DNA of 64,000 bases from Fusarium oxysporum f. sp. lycopersici 4287 (lineage: Eukaryota; Ascomycota; Sordariomycetes; Hypocreales; Nectriaceae), in NCBI RefSeq assembly GCF_000149955.1, contig NC_030986.1, positions 367,298-431,297 of the forward strand, read 5' to 3'. The notes below the pieces were generated by a model. It had not been told where the DNA came from. It searched no databases and saw nothing but the letters and a program-made list of their open reading frames with translations. A program made the translations under genes and the position numbers. Positions 33,371 through 44,429 of the stretch are shown in pieces; positions within the stretch are counted from its first letter, which is position 1, and each line of letters starts with the position of its first letter.

Positions 33371-34249
33371 CGGTGTGACCATTCTTGGATAGTGGGTAGG
33401 CAAGGGCTAGACCTCGAATGTAATAGTAGTCCCTCTCTCGTTGCTTCCCCACTGGCCAAAATTGATTGGACTTAGTTGACTTGGTCCTACTCGGTTGCAA
33501 AGCCGATGTTTATATACGAAAACTTTGTCGGCTAGCACGGCCCGCAAAGAGCCGAAGCGGCATTTCAACCCTGTTGTTCAACCATGACCAGCTGTTCCAG
33601 GCTACTTGATGTTGTTCCATCATTTGTCTTTCCCTCGTCGTCACATTGTACTCGGCTCCTGGGTGCCGGGCCATGTAACTTTGGGTAAATCCAATATCAC
33701 CATAGTTATCCGAGACCATTGATGCCAGTTATCTCCATCTTGTCATTTGGCTCATCACATTCTGATAGCTACCTGCGCCGTATGACAATCTCATACTAAA
33801 TTATTTATAATTCTTTCACTATAATAAACTAAACAGTCGTTATTTTGGTCCACCTAGTTGTTAACTACAAATCTGGCCCGGAACAACACTCATCGGGATT
33901 TCTAAATAGGTAAGGGAGAGCTGTATCAGGTCCAGTCACTGAACAACATAATGAGTTGCCGGAGCCTGGGTGGGTCGACCTCGTCCGCGGAGCCGTGAAG
34001 GTTACATTGGTGCACCAGCCATCGTTAATACGAGCAGTAAAAAGAGTTCAGCAAGGCGCATCATATAGACAACTAACAACTCAAACATGTCGATCCCCAT
34101 TGCTGATTGAGGTATATATATCACTCCTGTCACTTTACTCACTACTCGCATCATCTCTTTTAAGTATTGCGCAAGTCTTCCTTCCATTCACGTCCACGAG
34201 ATTCAAACTCTGCCTTCCTCTCTTCCTTTCTCTTCATCTACCACCAACA
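33371..34249. other. Intergenic region
   Basis: No gene supported. The last 120 bases are a CT-rich leader for the small gene at 34250. The GGTATATATATC sequence near 34110 may include its TATA box. Confidence 0.45.
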
Positions 34250-34540
34250 ATGCGCTTCACTTCTCTCTTTGTGGCCGTTATTTCGGCATGTCTAGCCTCC
34301 GTTGCCTCGGCGTGTTAGCCGGATGGCACTATTGGAAACTCAGTGCCGGCTTCTAACTTGGACTGCTGCAGTGGTTGTGCTTGGAACAGCTACATCCGGA
34401 ATAATGTGGGTTCGCCAGAATCTAACGAATATTTATCAACATTAAGAAACCAGAGCTAAAACTCTTACTAGGCAGTTATTTACTACTGTCCTTCCGTTTC
34501 TGGAAATACATGCAACATCATTCCTTATCACACGGTCTAG
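34250..34540 (+). pseudogene. Small secreted cysteine-rich protein gene with in-frame stop
   Basis: Two exons (34250-34405 and 34472-34540) with a 66-nt intron (donor GTGGGT, acceptor TACTAG) form a protein of about 74 codons. It starts with a clean signal peptide (MRFTSLFVAVISACLASVASA) and continues with LDCCSGCAWNSYIRNN and YYCPSVSGNTCNII: six cysteines after the signal. An in-frame TAG at 34316-34318 interrupts it right after the signal peptide. Beyond the stop the frame stays open and splices in phase 0, so the loss seems recent. An alternative is a 30-nt intron over the stop (GTTAGC to CTCAG), which keeps frame but is shorter than normal fungal introns. The product would be effector-like; the family is unknown. 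Confidence 0.55.
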
Positions 34541-34867
34541 GTGAATAAGTTCTGATCTTCTGGGATGTGGCCTTGAGAAATGGCGTTATGAAAATGTCAG
34601 GACTGGTATAAGTGATAAAGTAGTTTGTATTATCATAGGGATAGAACTAAAAATTATAATCATTATATATAAATACCGATAGTGCTATATAGCCAGGAAG
34701 TAAGAAAATGAAGAAACCCATCCAGTACTGATCACTGCCTCCCTCGGATGTCTAGCATACTTCAGCCTATCAGATAGTAGTCTGACGGCCTTTAACTGGC
34801 TAATTAATCTCACCACTACCTCCAGCTATGAAGAAAACTATTTGATATAGAGTGTAATATTTCCTAA
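34541..34867. other. Intergenic region
   Basis: 3' flanks of convergent genes; AT-rich around 34620-34700. No gene seen. Confidence 0.5.
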
Positions 34868-35650
34868 CTAGGCCCGCTGCAAACCGGTCTGCGCTGCCGA
34901 CACCGCTAGGCTCAGGTCAAGAGGTCGAAGCTCCAAAGCCATGGGTAGCTGGTCGAACTGACGGATGACCGGAATAATCTTTACACACAGCACTTCCAAT
35001 GAGGTATTGGAAGAAGGCGAGTACAGAATAGGCGTTATTTTCGCATTGACAGCGCCCTTGATATCAGCTTCCACAGAATCACCAATCATGTACGCGCAAT
35101 ATGGTTGCACCTCCAGCTTTTCCAAAGCATACTGGAAGATCCTAACCTCAGGCTTGGGATGGCCAACTTCTTGTGATGTAATGACGCGTTCAACGAGATC
35201 GAAGACACCAATGGCTTTAGCCTTTTCTATCTGGCTTCCGGTCGGGCCGTTCGTGATAATAGCAGTACGATATCCATTATCCCGAAGCCTTCTCAGGGTC
35301 TGGATGCTTCCTGGCATAGCACTTCGATTCTTTCTGTATGCCGTTTTGTACACATTCCAAAAGTGCTCAATTTGTTGGGAGTCCGGTCCTTCAAGGTCTA
35401 GACTCTTGAAAAAGAGCTTGACTTTCTCCGCATCTTGGTCTTCGTGTGCCACCTCATTTCGGAGATATTTGTCGTAAACATGATTAAGTGCTTCGTTGTA
35501 CTTCTCGGCAAGCACCTTCAATGGGATCTCATGAAGAAGCGGGGATATACGTTGTACGGCGGATATGGCAGAGTAAAGAGAGTGTTTATGATTGAATAAC
35601 GTGTTGTCAAGATCGAAGAATACCATGGTGGGAGGAGGCTGAGACTCCAT
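34868..35650 (-). CDS. HAD-superfamily phosphatase
   Basis: A single-exon minus-strand gene of 260 residues from the ATG at 35650. All four HAD motifs are present: FFDLDNTLF with nucleophile Asp13 and acid Asp15, the second-motif threonine in AIITNGPTG, the lysine in GHPKPEVRIF, and the metal-binding MIGDSVEADIKGA. The helical cap between motifs I and II fits subfamily I phosphatases such as nucleotide 5'-phosphatases (YjjG/SDT1-like) or haloacid dehalogenases. No signal or membrane segment is seen. It probably dephosphorylates a small cytosolic metabolite; the exact substrate cannot be read. An upstream in-frame extension without ATG was not used. Confidence 0.9.
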   Translation of the reverse strand: MESQPPPTMVFFDLDNTLFNHKHSLYSAISAVQRISPLLHEIPLKVLAEKYNEALNHVYDKYLRNEVAHEDQDAEKVKLFFKSLDLEGPDSQQIEHFWNVYKTAYRKNRSAMPGSIQTLRRLRDNGYRTAIITNGPTGSQIEKAKAIGVFDLVERVITSQEVGHPKPEVRIFQYALEKLEVQPYCAYMIGDSVEADIKGAVNAKITPILYSPSSNTSLEVLCVKIIPVIRQFDQLPMALELRPLDLSLAVSAAQTGLQRA

Positions 35651-36407
35651 CGTGGAGATAGTATCTGAGGATGGGAGCGACTTGACGGCGGGTGCTGCGA
35701 CTTTCCTGTGTGTGCTGAGCTTGTTGAAACAAAGATCGAACAAATGGCGGAAAGATGAAAAAAGAAAAAGTACAAGAGGGTGAACTCAAGTATTTATTCA
35801 GCGACTATTGAGGTTGTACTCACAGAAACTTAGAGGATTTTACTGAATAACCTTTGTGATCTGAAGGTCATCTCCCCAACCTTAACTCTATACAGATACC
35901 TGACCTACAAGAAATAGTAATTAAACCAAGTAGAATGGTTATAAGTGTGACGATGAAAGTAAATAATTCAAGGTCCACAAAAACAGAGGTCGTTCGGTAC
36001 ACTACGGACCGGCCCTTTCTGGAAGCTAAGTTCTGTATGGTGATTATAATTGATTGTGGCTAGCTGAAAAATGAGGGGTTGTTGCAACAGTCCAAACTGG
36101 GCTGGCTGAGCGGACCCCTCCGAAACTCATCATACTACTCCTATTGGTCTGTTGGAAAGATGGCGATGATCATCAGTCGTCTAGACCAGACTATTGATCT
36201 GCCCGTATTCACTAGCGCCTGGAGCCAAGATTCTGCATAGACAAACCCTCGCAAGAGCGGCTACATAGTGTCGTTCGTATGGACAGATGCTGAGACATTG
36301 ATTGTGATATATGTGATGGAATGTGATATATACGAATCTTTGTGTAGCTCACGAGGCGGTTAGCGTTGGGCATGCCTGCAGAGCGCTACTCGGCCTACCG
36401 AATCATC
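35651..36407. other. Divergent intergenic region
   Basis: Promoters of the HAD gene (minus) and the FAD oxidase (plus). No gene supported. Confidence 0.5.
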
Positions 36408-36414
36408 TATAAAA
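36408..36414 (+). promoter_or_regulatory. TATA box of the second FAD oxidase gene
   Basis: TATAAAA, 127 bases before the ATG at 36541. Confidence 0.6.
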
Positions 36415-36540
36415 GCTCATCTTCTAATTATATTCAATCCGAGGAGCTAGACAAAACAGCCCATTGACATTTCATCTCAATCTAGAATAACTTTTCAAGC
36501 ACATCTTTCTCTCAAGCGTTTCGCACTACAGCTAGACACA

Positions 36541-38298
36541 ATGGCCACTGGAAGATCTGGACTACCTCAGCTGACGAAGGAGGAGAAAGAGAGACAGGTC
36601 CGTCTCCTCGAGCTTTGCATGGAACAAGTGGGATTCTTCAGAGGGAAGAAGATCCCAGTTTACACTCCTGGAGATCTCGAGTACGAGAAATCTGTCGCAA
36701 ACGCGAACCTCCTCTACCGCTTCGACAGACCAGGATGTGTCATCCAACCTGAGCATGAATCCCATGTTCGCATCATCGTCCAGCGAGCTAAGAGGGTAGG
36801 CTTACCTATACGAATCAAGAATGGAGGCCACTCATACGCCGGGTTCTCTTCTATCAATAACGGCATCTCGATTGATCTGGTTAATATGAAACGCGTCGAC
36901 CTCGACATTGACAACATGACCATCACGATGGATTCAGGCGCACTTTGGGCTCATGCTTATCACGAACTGATCAACGACCATCATGATAAATTTGTCATTA
37001 ATGGAGGCCGTTGTCCTAGTGTCGGAGTCAGCGGTTTCACTCTGGGTGGAGGTCTCGCGCCCTTTACTCGAAGCTTCGGTTTGGGAAGTGACACACTTCT
37101 TGAGGCTCGTATTGTCACTCCAGACCATGGAATCATCCAAGTCAGCCCCGGAGACAGTGACCCCGAAAAGAAAAGACTCTTCTGGGCTCTTTGTGGTGCT
37201 GGCGGCAATAATTTCGGGGTAGTCACCCAGCTCAAGATGAAGGTTCAAAAGCTGCATCACGACTTTGTGGTTGCTGGGGTTTATACCTGGGCACCCCCTC
37301 ATTGCCCTGAGCGCCAGGTGGCTTTTACAGAAGCGATGATAAAGTTCTATACTGCTGGCTGGACCAACGACATGACGATTGACAGCAGTTGGCTGATGGA
37401 CCTCAAAGATTCCCGCGAAGATCCTTCTGTCCGATTTTTGGTCTACTATAATGGACTAGAGAAAGACTTTGACAAAGAGGTCGATGAACGTCTCGGAAAT
37501 TGCGGGAAGGTTGGTGCGGGAGACAAATCACTAGCAGAACAGCTCAAAGATCGAACTCTGCCGGAGAATTCGACGCTTTTTCTTCACGAGACTCTCGTAG
37601 CTCAGTGGTCAGAAGAAACCCAGAAGGCTTTACCTTCGAATGCGATGTTCAGGATCTACACTTCCTTCTCTTTCACAAAGACAAGCGTCAAAGATAATAT
37701 TTCCAAGATAATTAAGACTCTGAAAGAAAAGCTGGTAGCTTTCAAAGCAGAGTTCAAAGGCGAAGAAGGCTCAATCAGAGTTTCTTGGATTCATTCCGGC
37801 GGCAAATCCAGCGAAAAGGGCCCCCACGACTCTGCCTATCCTTGGCGTGGATGCGACTATCACACATATATCATGATCGAGTGGAAGGATAAGTGGTTAG
37901 AGACGAGGATGAGACAAGTCCTTGCTGGTTTCAATGAGGCGTTGAGGAAATATTCTATGGACGGTCTTGGTGTGTATGTCAACTTCCCGGATGCAACACT
38001 CGACGAAGACACGTACGAAAAGGCATACTATGGTGTTAATCGAGAGGAATTGCAGAGCATCAAGGCATACTGGGATAAGAACAATATCTTCCAGTGGCCT
38101 CACGGAGTCCAGGTTGGGCCCCACGTTGACTCTCAGGGCACGGCAATGGAATTTGCATCTCCGCCTCCACCTCCCAGCAGTGAACCTGTTGTCCAGGGAT
38201 TTGTGAATCCACGAGAAGCTGCGGGCGTCTCTGTATGCATGTCTTGGCAGACCTTTAACCCGGCCAGCGGCAGCCCTATAGTTAGTCTAGGTCCCTGA
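36541..38298 (+). CDS. FAD-linked oxidase (berberine-bridge family), intracellular type
   Basis: A single-exon gene of 585 residues. The FAD-binding domain has the flavin-linking histidine in NGGHSYAGFSS (His97) and a cysteine in GGRCPSVGVSGFTLGGG (Cys158), so double covalent FAD attachment is likely. The C-terminal BBE segment contains YYGVNREELQSIKAYWDKNNIF, a good match to the family consensus. Unlike the oxidase at 26898 it lacks a signal peptide and introns, so the two are not recent duplicates. The tail after residue 535 is Pro-rich and unusual. Enzymes of this type oxidise sugars or close rings in natural-product pathways; the substrate is not known. Confidence 0.9.
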   Translation: MATGRSGLPQLTKEEKERQVRLLELCMEQVGFFRGKKIPVYTPGDLEYEKSVANANLLYRFDRPGCVIQPEHESHVRIIVQRAKRVGLPIRIKNGGHSYAGFSSINNGISIDLVNMKRVDLDIDNMTITMDSGALWAHAYHELINDHHDKFVINGGRCPSVGVSGFTLGGGLAPFTRSFGLGSDTLLEARIVTPDHGIIQVSPGDSDPEKKRLFWALCGAGGNNFGVVTQLKMKVQKLHHDFVVAGVYTWAPPHCPERQVAFTEAMIKFYTAGWTNDMTIDSSWLMDLKDSREDPSVRFLVYYNGLEKDFDKEVDERLGNCGKVGAGDKSLAEQLKDRTLPENSTLFLHETLVAQWSEETQKALPSNAMFRIYTSFSFTKTSVKDNISKIIKTLKEKLVAFKAEFKGEEGSIRVSWIHSGGKSSEKGPHDSAYPWRGCDYHTYIMIEWKDKWLETRMRQVLAGFNEALRKYSMDGLGVYVNFPDATLDEDTYEKAYYGVNREELQSIKAYWDKNNIFQWPHGVQVGPHVDSQGTAMEFASPPPPPSSEPVVQGFVNPREAAGVSVCMSWQTFNPASGSPIVSLGP

Positions 38299-38390
38299 AC
38301 TAGTTAGGAGTGTTGAAAGTAGTTTTAAGCTTACAAGTTTAGAACGGTCAGTTAATATAATTCTGGTTTAATTTGATGGCTTAAGACGGC

Positions 38391-40035
38391 TCCATAGCCT
38401 CTTTGGTCTGCTTTGCAAAACGACTATCACTAAAATGCTTATCCAAACTCAAGCGACCTGGCTCATGCATAGAAAGTATATCCTTCTCTTTGAACGCTTT
38501 CCAGATTGTGTTCGTGTCTGTGGGACTCGTGAAAAAGAAACTTGATATGTGTCTTGACCCTTGTGTCGCCCGTCAACTGTAGGATCTCAAAGAGTACTTT
38601 CTCCACATACTTGTCTTGCAAAATGTCTTTATCTTCATAGACATTTACACTGTCGATCACACAAAAGAGTGTAATATTGTTGCGTAAGCGACGAACGAGG
38701 ACAGCGAACAGCTGGCAGAGTTGCTCAATGTCCTCAACTCCACTCTTTAAAAGAGGAAGATTCACCTCTTGGGCGACTTTATCAAGATCAGCGTCATCGA
38801 AGCCATGCTGACGGAGAAGCTGAGTGGTGAGACTTTTGATGGGCCCAATTCCACCTGTTAGAGGGTCATCCAGATCAGTATGCTGACCACAAAAGAACGC
38901 AACGGCACAGAAACGATCGACCTGGCGCATATTTCGCACAATAGCTGCACTGAATAACGACAAAGCCGTGACACTCGTTCGACTTGGCTTCATGTGTCCG
39001 TGAACCAGCAGTTCAGTCGAGCTCGTTCTTACGACCCACTGCTTGAACTGTGCGTTCTCAACCAAATTCTCTGCCCTCCCCTGATCGCGACGGTTCACAA
39101 GGGCAGCTGAGTCTGATATCTCCGCCATATCGACTTTGTCAACGGCAGAGAGGTCGAAGTCCAAGTTTATGTTGAGAATACGCAGAAGCTGAGCTTGTGA
39201 TATGCGTGCTGGACCGACCCAAGGTTTCCGGTCTCGACTGCGAGATTGTTCCGCTTCGAGTTGGGTATGCAGACGCGTGTTCTTGACTGCAAGCTTTGCG
39301 TTTTGTCTCTTTTGCTCTGTCATTCATATATGTCAGTCGACATTTTAACGGTGATAAAGAGATGAGTACGAACCGTTCAATGCAGACAGGTTAGTGAGGT
39401 ACTCCTCTGATAGCCTCATGAACGCGTTCATGGCATCAGAGGCGATTACAGCGTTTGCCATATTGGCTGCAGCGTTTTGTTGATTAGTGATAGCGTTTCG
39501 CTCGTTGGCTGAAGCGAGTCTTTGTTGTTCAGCTGCCATTTTGCGCCCGGATTCGTTCATCTCTGACTGGGCATCTGCGAGTCTTCTTTGATCCCTCACG
39601 ATCTTCATCTGGTCCAGCTGCAGCTGTTTTAACTTGTCGATTCCTAGCAATAAAGTTAGCCATATAGATCCACTCCTAGATTGACAGGCCATTACCTTCT
39701 GATGCTTTGATGTTCACTGATCGAAGCTCATGGAAACTTCCTATGTTGGCCTTCTCCATTAGTCTTGAACTGCTGGAATTAAGGTTCTCTAGGAAGCCTG
39801 TCAAAGTCAGCCTTGTAGCTATCAGCTTGCCACATCGACAAGAGCATTTTCTTCCCTTTCTATAGATTAATCAATGGCTGGTCTAGTACGCAAAGGAGAC
39901 TTACCTTTCTTCGCCCAGTAGTAATCGATGATATCCTCAATCGCCTGAAGCATTGAGCTAAGGACCTTCTTGGCGACAGCAACGATATCATCTTCTTTCT
40001 CAGTGGTGATTCTGATGCAGGCCACCAATATGACA
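38391..40035 (-). pseudogene. NLR/STAND-like protein gene fragment, 5' truncated with two frameshifts
   Basis: Read on the minus strand. A helical block (DDIVAVAKKVLSSMLQAIED, FLENLNSSSSRLMEKANIG) is followed by a long coiled coil (QMKIVRDQRRLADAQSEM) and a region resembling the core of fungal NLR-type or P-loop-related proteins (RISQAQLLRILN, AVAFFCGQHTD, GPIKSLTTQLLRQ, ITLFCVIDSVNVYED). Introns 39644-39695 and 39317-39373 splice in frame. Two single-base insertions break it. One is near 39796, between YKADFDR and FLENL. The other is an extra T in the A-run (plus strand) at 38532-38536, after which the natural end (KEAMEPS, stop at 38391) lies in the next frame. The N-terminus is missing at about 40.03 kb, where the AAA+ gene begins on the other strand. 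Confidence 0.7.
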
Positions 40036-40085
40036 GCTCAGATAGCATTGAAGTTGCTCGTCGTCGTCGCCGTCGCCAACAGCAG

Positions 40086-42235
40086 ATGAATCAAACTTGC
40101 CTTCCACAGTGTTGTTCCAAGGAAAAGGTTCACGATGACGTTTTCGTGGAGCATAACCGGACTAGTGAATTTGTGCACAGTCAATTTCGGGAGACTGATT
40201 TGAGTGAAGGTATGCCGTCACTGACGATTGCGGCGAGATCGCTGAGAGATTCAACAGAGGATGAGGGTTACATCACTGATGAGGATAGGTTGATTATAAG
40301 TTATAGGATCTTTGGATTTATTATGAGGAGCAGGAAGTGGAGTGAGTACCATGTCCCTGCTAGATCTCTGTCACTATACCTCGTGTCTTCTAAAGGGAGT
40401 CAGGTTGTTATCGGAAACTGAACTGACATGAAGCACTCACAGCCAAGCTCGACTTGACATGTCTCGGCCCCATGAAGGATCAGAACACATTTGACTTGCT
40501 CATCCTACCACCTGGACACAGATAAATAGTAGAAAGTCTGGTGACACAGTATTTCTTAGACAAGGCGTCTGCTTACGATGAGACGGATGAAGTTGATATT
40601 GTCCGCGGAAAAGGTAATTGGTCCCCAATTCATCATCTTTGATGATGGCTGACATGGAGTGTAGGCAAGGGCTTGATCCTGCTCCTGTATGGAGCCTCTG
40701 GGGTAGGAAAGACGACTACAGCAGGTAACTATTCAAACTACTGTGAATATACAGACCTCGACTGACTGAGACAGAATGCGTTGCGACATATTTCCGCAAA
40801 CCTCTGTTTCAAATCACTTGCGGCAAGCGCTCTATTGCTCTTTGGACCCTCGAATGCGATCACTAACGGACGGTTTCAGGAGATCTAGGGTCTACAGCAG
40901 ATGCTGTCGAGAGCCGTTTAGAGAAGAACTTTGCTCTTGCAAGTCGATGGGGCTGTATTCTGCTCATTGATGAAGCAGATGTTTTTCTTGAAGCTCGACA
41001 GACTGAGAACTTTGATCGTAACAGCCTTGTGGCTGGTAAGTTCGGTGTCCAGCGAAGCATTACTGTATGCTGACCGCAGTGTCCCACATCGTAGTCTTCC
41101 TTCGGACTCTGGAGTACTACGCTGTGTCCTATTCCTAACCACCAACCGTGTCGGCACCTTCGACGAGGCTTTCACTTCGCGTATTCACATCAGCTTATAC
41201 TACCCTCCTCTCAGCCAAGCCTCCACCCTTGCCGTCTTTAAGGTCAATCTCACACGCATCCAAGCCCGCTTCGAGAAGAAGAAGGAAAGAGGAGAAGCTG
41301 AGCTTGAACTCGACGAACTGTCCGTCAACGAATTCATCCTTGACTACTTTGCAGAGAACAAAGACGCGCGCTGGAACGGTCGTCAGATCCGTAATGCCTG
41401 CCAAACCGCTCTTGCCCTCGCTGAGTTTGAGGGCCAGAAGCTAGCCAACCCAGGTGCCAGTGGCGGCCGGAACGTTATGGAGATAGCGGCAATGTCAAGG
41501 AAGATGGTCAAGATCAAGTTGACAAAGAAACACTTCTAAGATGTGGCGAAGGCATATCTGGCATTTATGAAGTATCTTCGAGAGGTTCATGATGTCATTG
41601 CCGCACAGCAAGCGAAGAACTTCCGCCTTAGGCATGATCGATGGGGCCTCGGGGAGTCTGCAAGCCTCCTAGCGTCAAGACAGAGGGTGTATGCAGCAGA
41701 GAGTAAGTCAAACTATGGGCAGCGTTATGAGGCAAAACCAAGTGGGAGACAGGGACAGCAAACAAGAGGACAGAGATATCAACAAGAGCAGTACGTGGAT
41801 GACGAGAGTCTCGCATACGAGTATGGATATGCTGATGGCTACCACGGGCATCAAGGTGACCAAGGACTCATGCATGATGACAACGGTGGAAGAGACTTTG
41901 AGAATCGGCCTTCGTTTGATGAGGAAGATGGCTATGATGCAGGTTACGAAGAACGACCTCCTGCACGGGGCAAACAACCAGCGCAGAACTACGATGAAGA
42001 CAACGAGTACTACCCGGATGGTCAGCAACAAGCCGCGAAGTACCGCCCCGGCCTGTCGCAAGCAGAACCAAGAGAACGATATCCTGCCCGTGGTGGAGGT
42101 CGAGGAAGGGGCTCCGGTCCGTCACAACAGACATCGAGAAGAGGTGGCCGCGTCCCTAAGACAAGGGTTGTCCCAGGGGCAGATAGAAAGGTATCTCCTG
42201 TTTTCTGTACAACCTCTCCTGATATAACTAACTAG
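40086..42235 (+). pseudogene. AAA+ ATPase gene, 5' truncated with stops and a frameshift
   Basis: Exons carry a fungal AAA+ ATPase of the large class with an N-terminal DUF7025-type region. Walker A GASGVGKTTTAE lies at about 40690-40730 and Walker B CILLIDEADVFLE at about 40951-40990. Sensor/lid pieces are TTNRVGTFDEAFTSRIHISLYYPPL and WNGRQIRNACQTALALA. The tail (41700-42230) is low-complexity, rich in Gly, Tyr, Gln, Asp and Arg. Defects: TAA at 40523 and TAA at 41537, each where Gln fits the context (CAA to TAA), and a one-base loss after 41120. One intron has a GC donor (GCAAGC, about 40835). Most of the N-terminal region is absent. The frame stays open some way upstream of 40086, antisense to the NLR-like relic. 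Confidence 0.85.
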
Positions 42236-42709
42236 AAGCCACTTAAGAGGTAGAGGAAATGCTACTCATGGATTACTAGCTTTGGAATACATAGGTGAAT
42301 TATGTGATGGTCGTGTAAGGTACACAGATAAGAAATCCCAGAGTGCTTTAGCTACATGTAAGACTCCATGTCATCTTGGGCTACTATTCGGGTAGTCATT
42401 ATGCTGCTTGAAGTGTGTTTATGAGTGTTAGTTCAGTTGATAGACCTGATAGCTAATGATTGCACACCTTATCTCGACACTTCATGTCGTATAGGTTGAA
42501 AGGCATAACTTTGACGCCATTGGCGATGAGATACTCTAGCACACGATCTTATGGCCCTTCGCATATCAAGGAATGGCATTTCTGTCTTCATTATTGACAT
42601 ACTATCAGATTCGCATAATTATACTCCTATCCCACCATGGGTATCCACTAAACACAGCTCCGGTTCGAGCCTGCTCGTATCACTAACAATTGTCATTTTT
42701 CATCACCCT
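42236..42709. other. Convergent intergenic region
   Basis: 3' flanks of the AAA+ relic and the sugar transporter. No gene supported. Confidence 0.5.
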
Positions 42710-44429
42710 TTACTTCTCAGTCATCGCATGCTGAGCATCTTCCTCATGAGCAGCACCAAGCTTGGCCTCGACATCACCCTTCTCGGCCTTGGTAGTAAGA
42801 TGAGTAGCGACGTGAGTCTTCCAAGCTGGAGTACCGATGTACTTGATACCATTAGGATCCTCGAACATATCCGCAGTCTCTTCAAGTGTCTTTCCAGCTG
42901 TCTCAGGGAACATGAAGAATACGTGGATGAACATGGCAACGTTGAAGACACCAAAGATGATGTAGCTCTTCCAGGTGATGTTCTCAAAAGCAACGGGTGT
43001 GAACAGTCCAAGAGCAGTGTTGAAAGCCCAATTCGATGAGGTAGCAAAGGCGACACCTTTTCCTCGGAGACGAAGAGGGAAGAGTTCGGGGGGGTATGTC
43101 CATGAGGCTGGACCCCACGTTGGTGCGTAAGAAGCGACGAAGAGATATGTGCAGGCGATAAGACCCTTTGCAGCACTTCCACCGACACTCATGGAGACTT
43201 GAGGAGAGTCGCGCTCATCCTTGGGGATCTCAGTGCCGTGAGCAGCCAAGATACCGGCGTTGGCGAACATCCATGTGCACATGAGAGTAGCACCGATGAG
43301 GAATGTTGGGCGCCGTCCCCATTTATCCATCCAGAGAAGGGCGGGGATGGTCATCAAGACGTTGATGATGTACTGGATAGATGAAGCGAGAAGGTTTGCG
43401 TTGCCCTTGTATCCTGCCATCGAGAAGACGTAAGATATGTAGTACACTAAAATTGTTAGCATCAAATCTGTAAGGAGGTGAAGAAGACTTACTCATGACG
43501 TTCATGCCAGTAAGTTGAGACCAAATCTGAGTAAAGATGCCAATGACAGTCCTGTTGATCATGTTCGGCTTGAACAGATCAAGGTATGTTACATCAGCAA
43601 TCGACGCTTCAAAAGCGCACATATCCTTGATATCCTGCAACTCCAGCGCTACAAACGGGTGATCAGGATCTCCATGCCCATGCACAAGGGTAAGTACACC
43701 ATGACACTCGTCCCAACGATCCTTCCTCGCAAGCCAACGAGGAGACTCCGGCAGCAACATCATCATGAAGAAGAGGAACACGCCAGGAACCATCTGAAGA
43801 CCCCAGGGCACACGGAATGCAGCGGTGGAGTAGTCGGAGGAGTGACGGCCGCCGATCATGGCACACCCGTAGGAGATGTAGTACATTATCAGGATGCCCC
43901 ATGTTATGGCCCATTGCTGCATGCCGATGAAGCGGCCGCGCTTGGAGGGGGGTGAGATCTCGGCGATGTAGACGGGGACTTGGGCGGATTCGATGCCGAC
44001 TGCGAAGCCGTTTATGATGCGGCCGACGACGAGCATGCCGATGTTTTGAGAGGCGCAGGAGATGATAGACCCGATGATCCTACCGATGTTAGTATGTAAC
44101 CTTTGTGCTACCATTTTGATGACTTACCAGATGATACAGCCAACCATGATAGAGTACTTCCTTCCAAGACGATCACTGATAATGCCTGATACCAAAGCAC
44201 CCAGCCACGAACCAGCAGCCATACTCGCCGTTATACCACCCTGATTGAGCGAGGTAGGTCCACTGCAATCCTCATCATCATCAAATGGCGGTCCTTTAGG
44301 TCCTTGGTTAAAGTAACATTTATAAGAGTTCTCGCCCAATTGAGCAGAGATAGAGGAAATGTCGAAACCGAAGAGTGCACCGCCTACGACGGAGACACCG
44401 GCGATCACGTAAATGTTGCCAATAGGCAT
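42710..44429 (-). CDS. MFS sugar porter (hexose transporter-like)
   Basis: Three minus-strand exons (44429-44128, 44079-43493, 43446-42710) with 48- and 46-nt introns give 541 residues and 12 membrane helices. Sugar-porter marks are all present: GGALFGFDISSIS in helix 1, the SDRLGRKYSIM loop after helix 2, PESPRWLARKDRWDE after helix 6, GRRPTFLIG after helix 8 and PETAGKTLEE near the end. It moves a hexose or related sugar with protons across the plasma membrane. The cytosolic tail is acidic. The gene sits 1.9 kb from the hydantoinase cluster, but its link to it is not shown. Confidence 0.93.

Noticed and set aside
34314..34343. A 30-nt intron that would remove the stop in the cysteine-rich gene
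   Set aside because: Shorter than normal fungal introns and without a branch point; kept only as an alternative.
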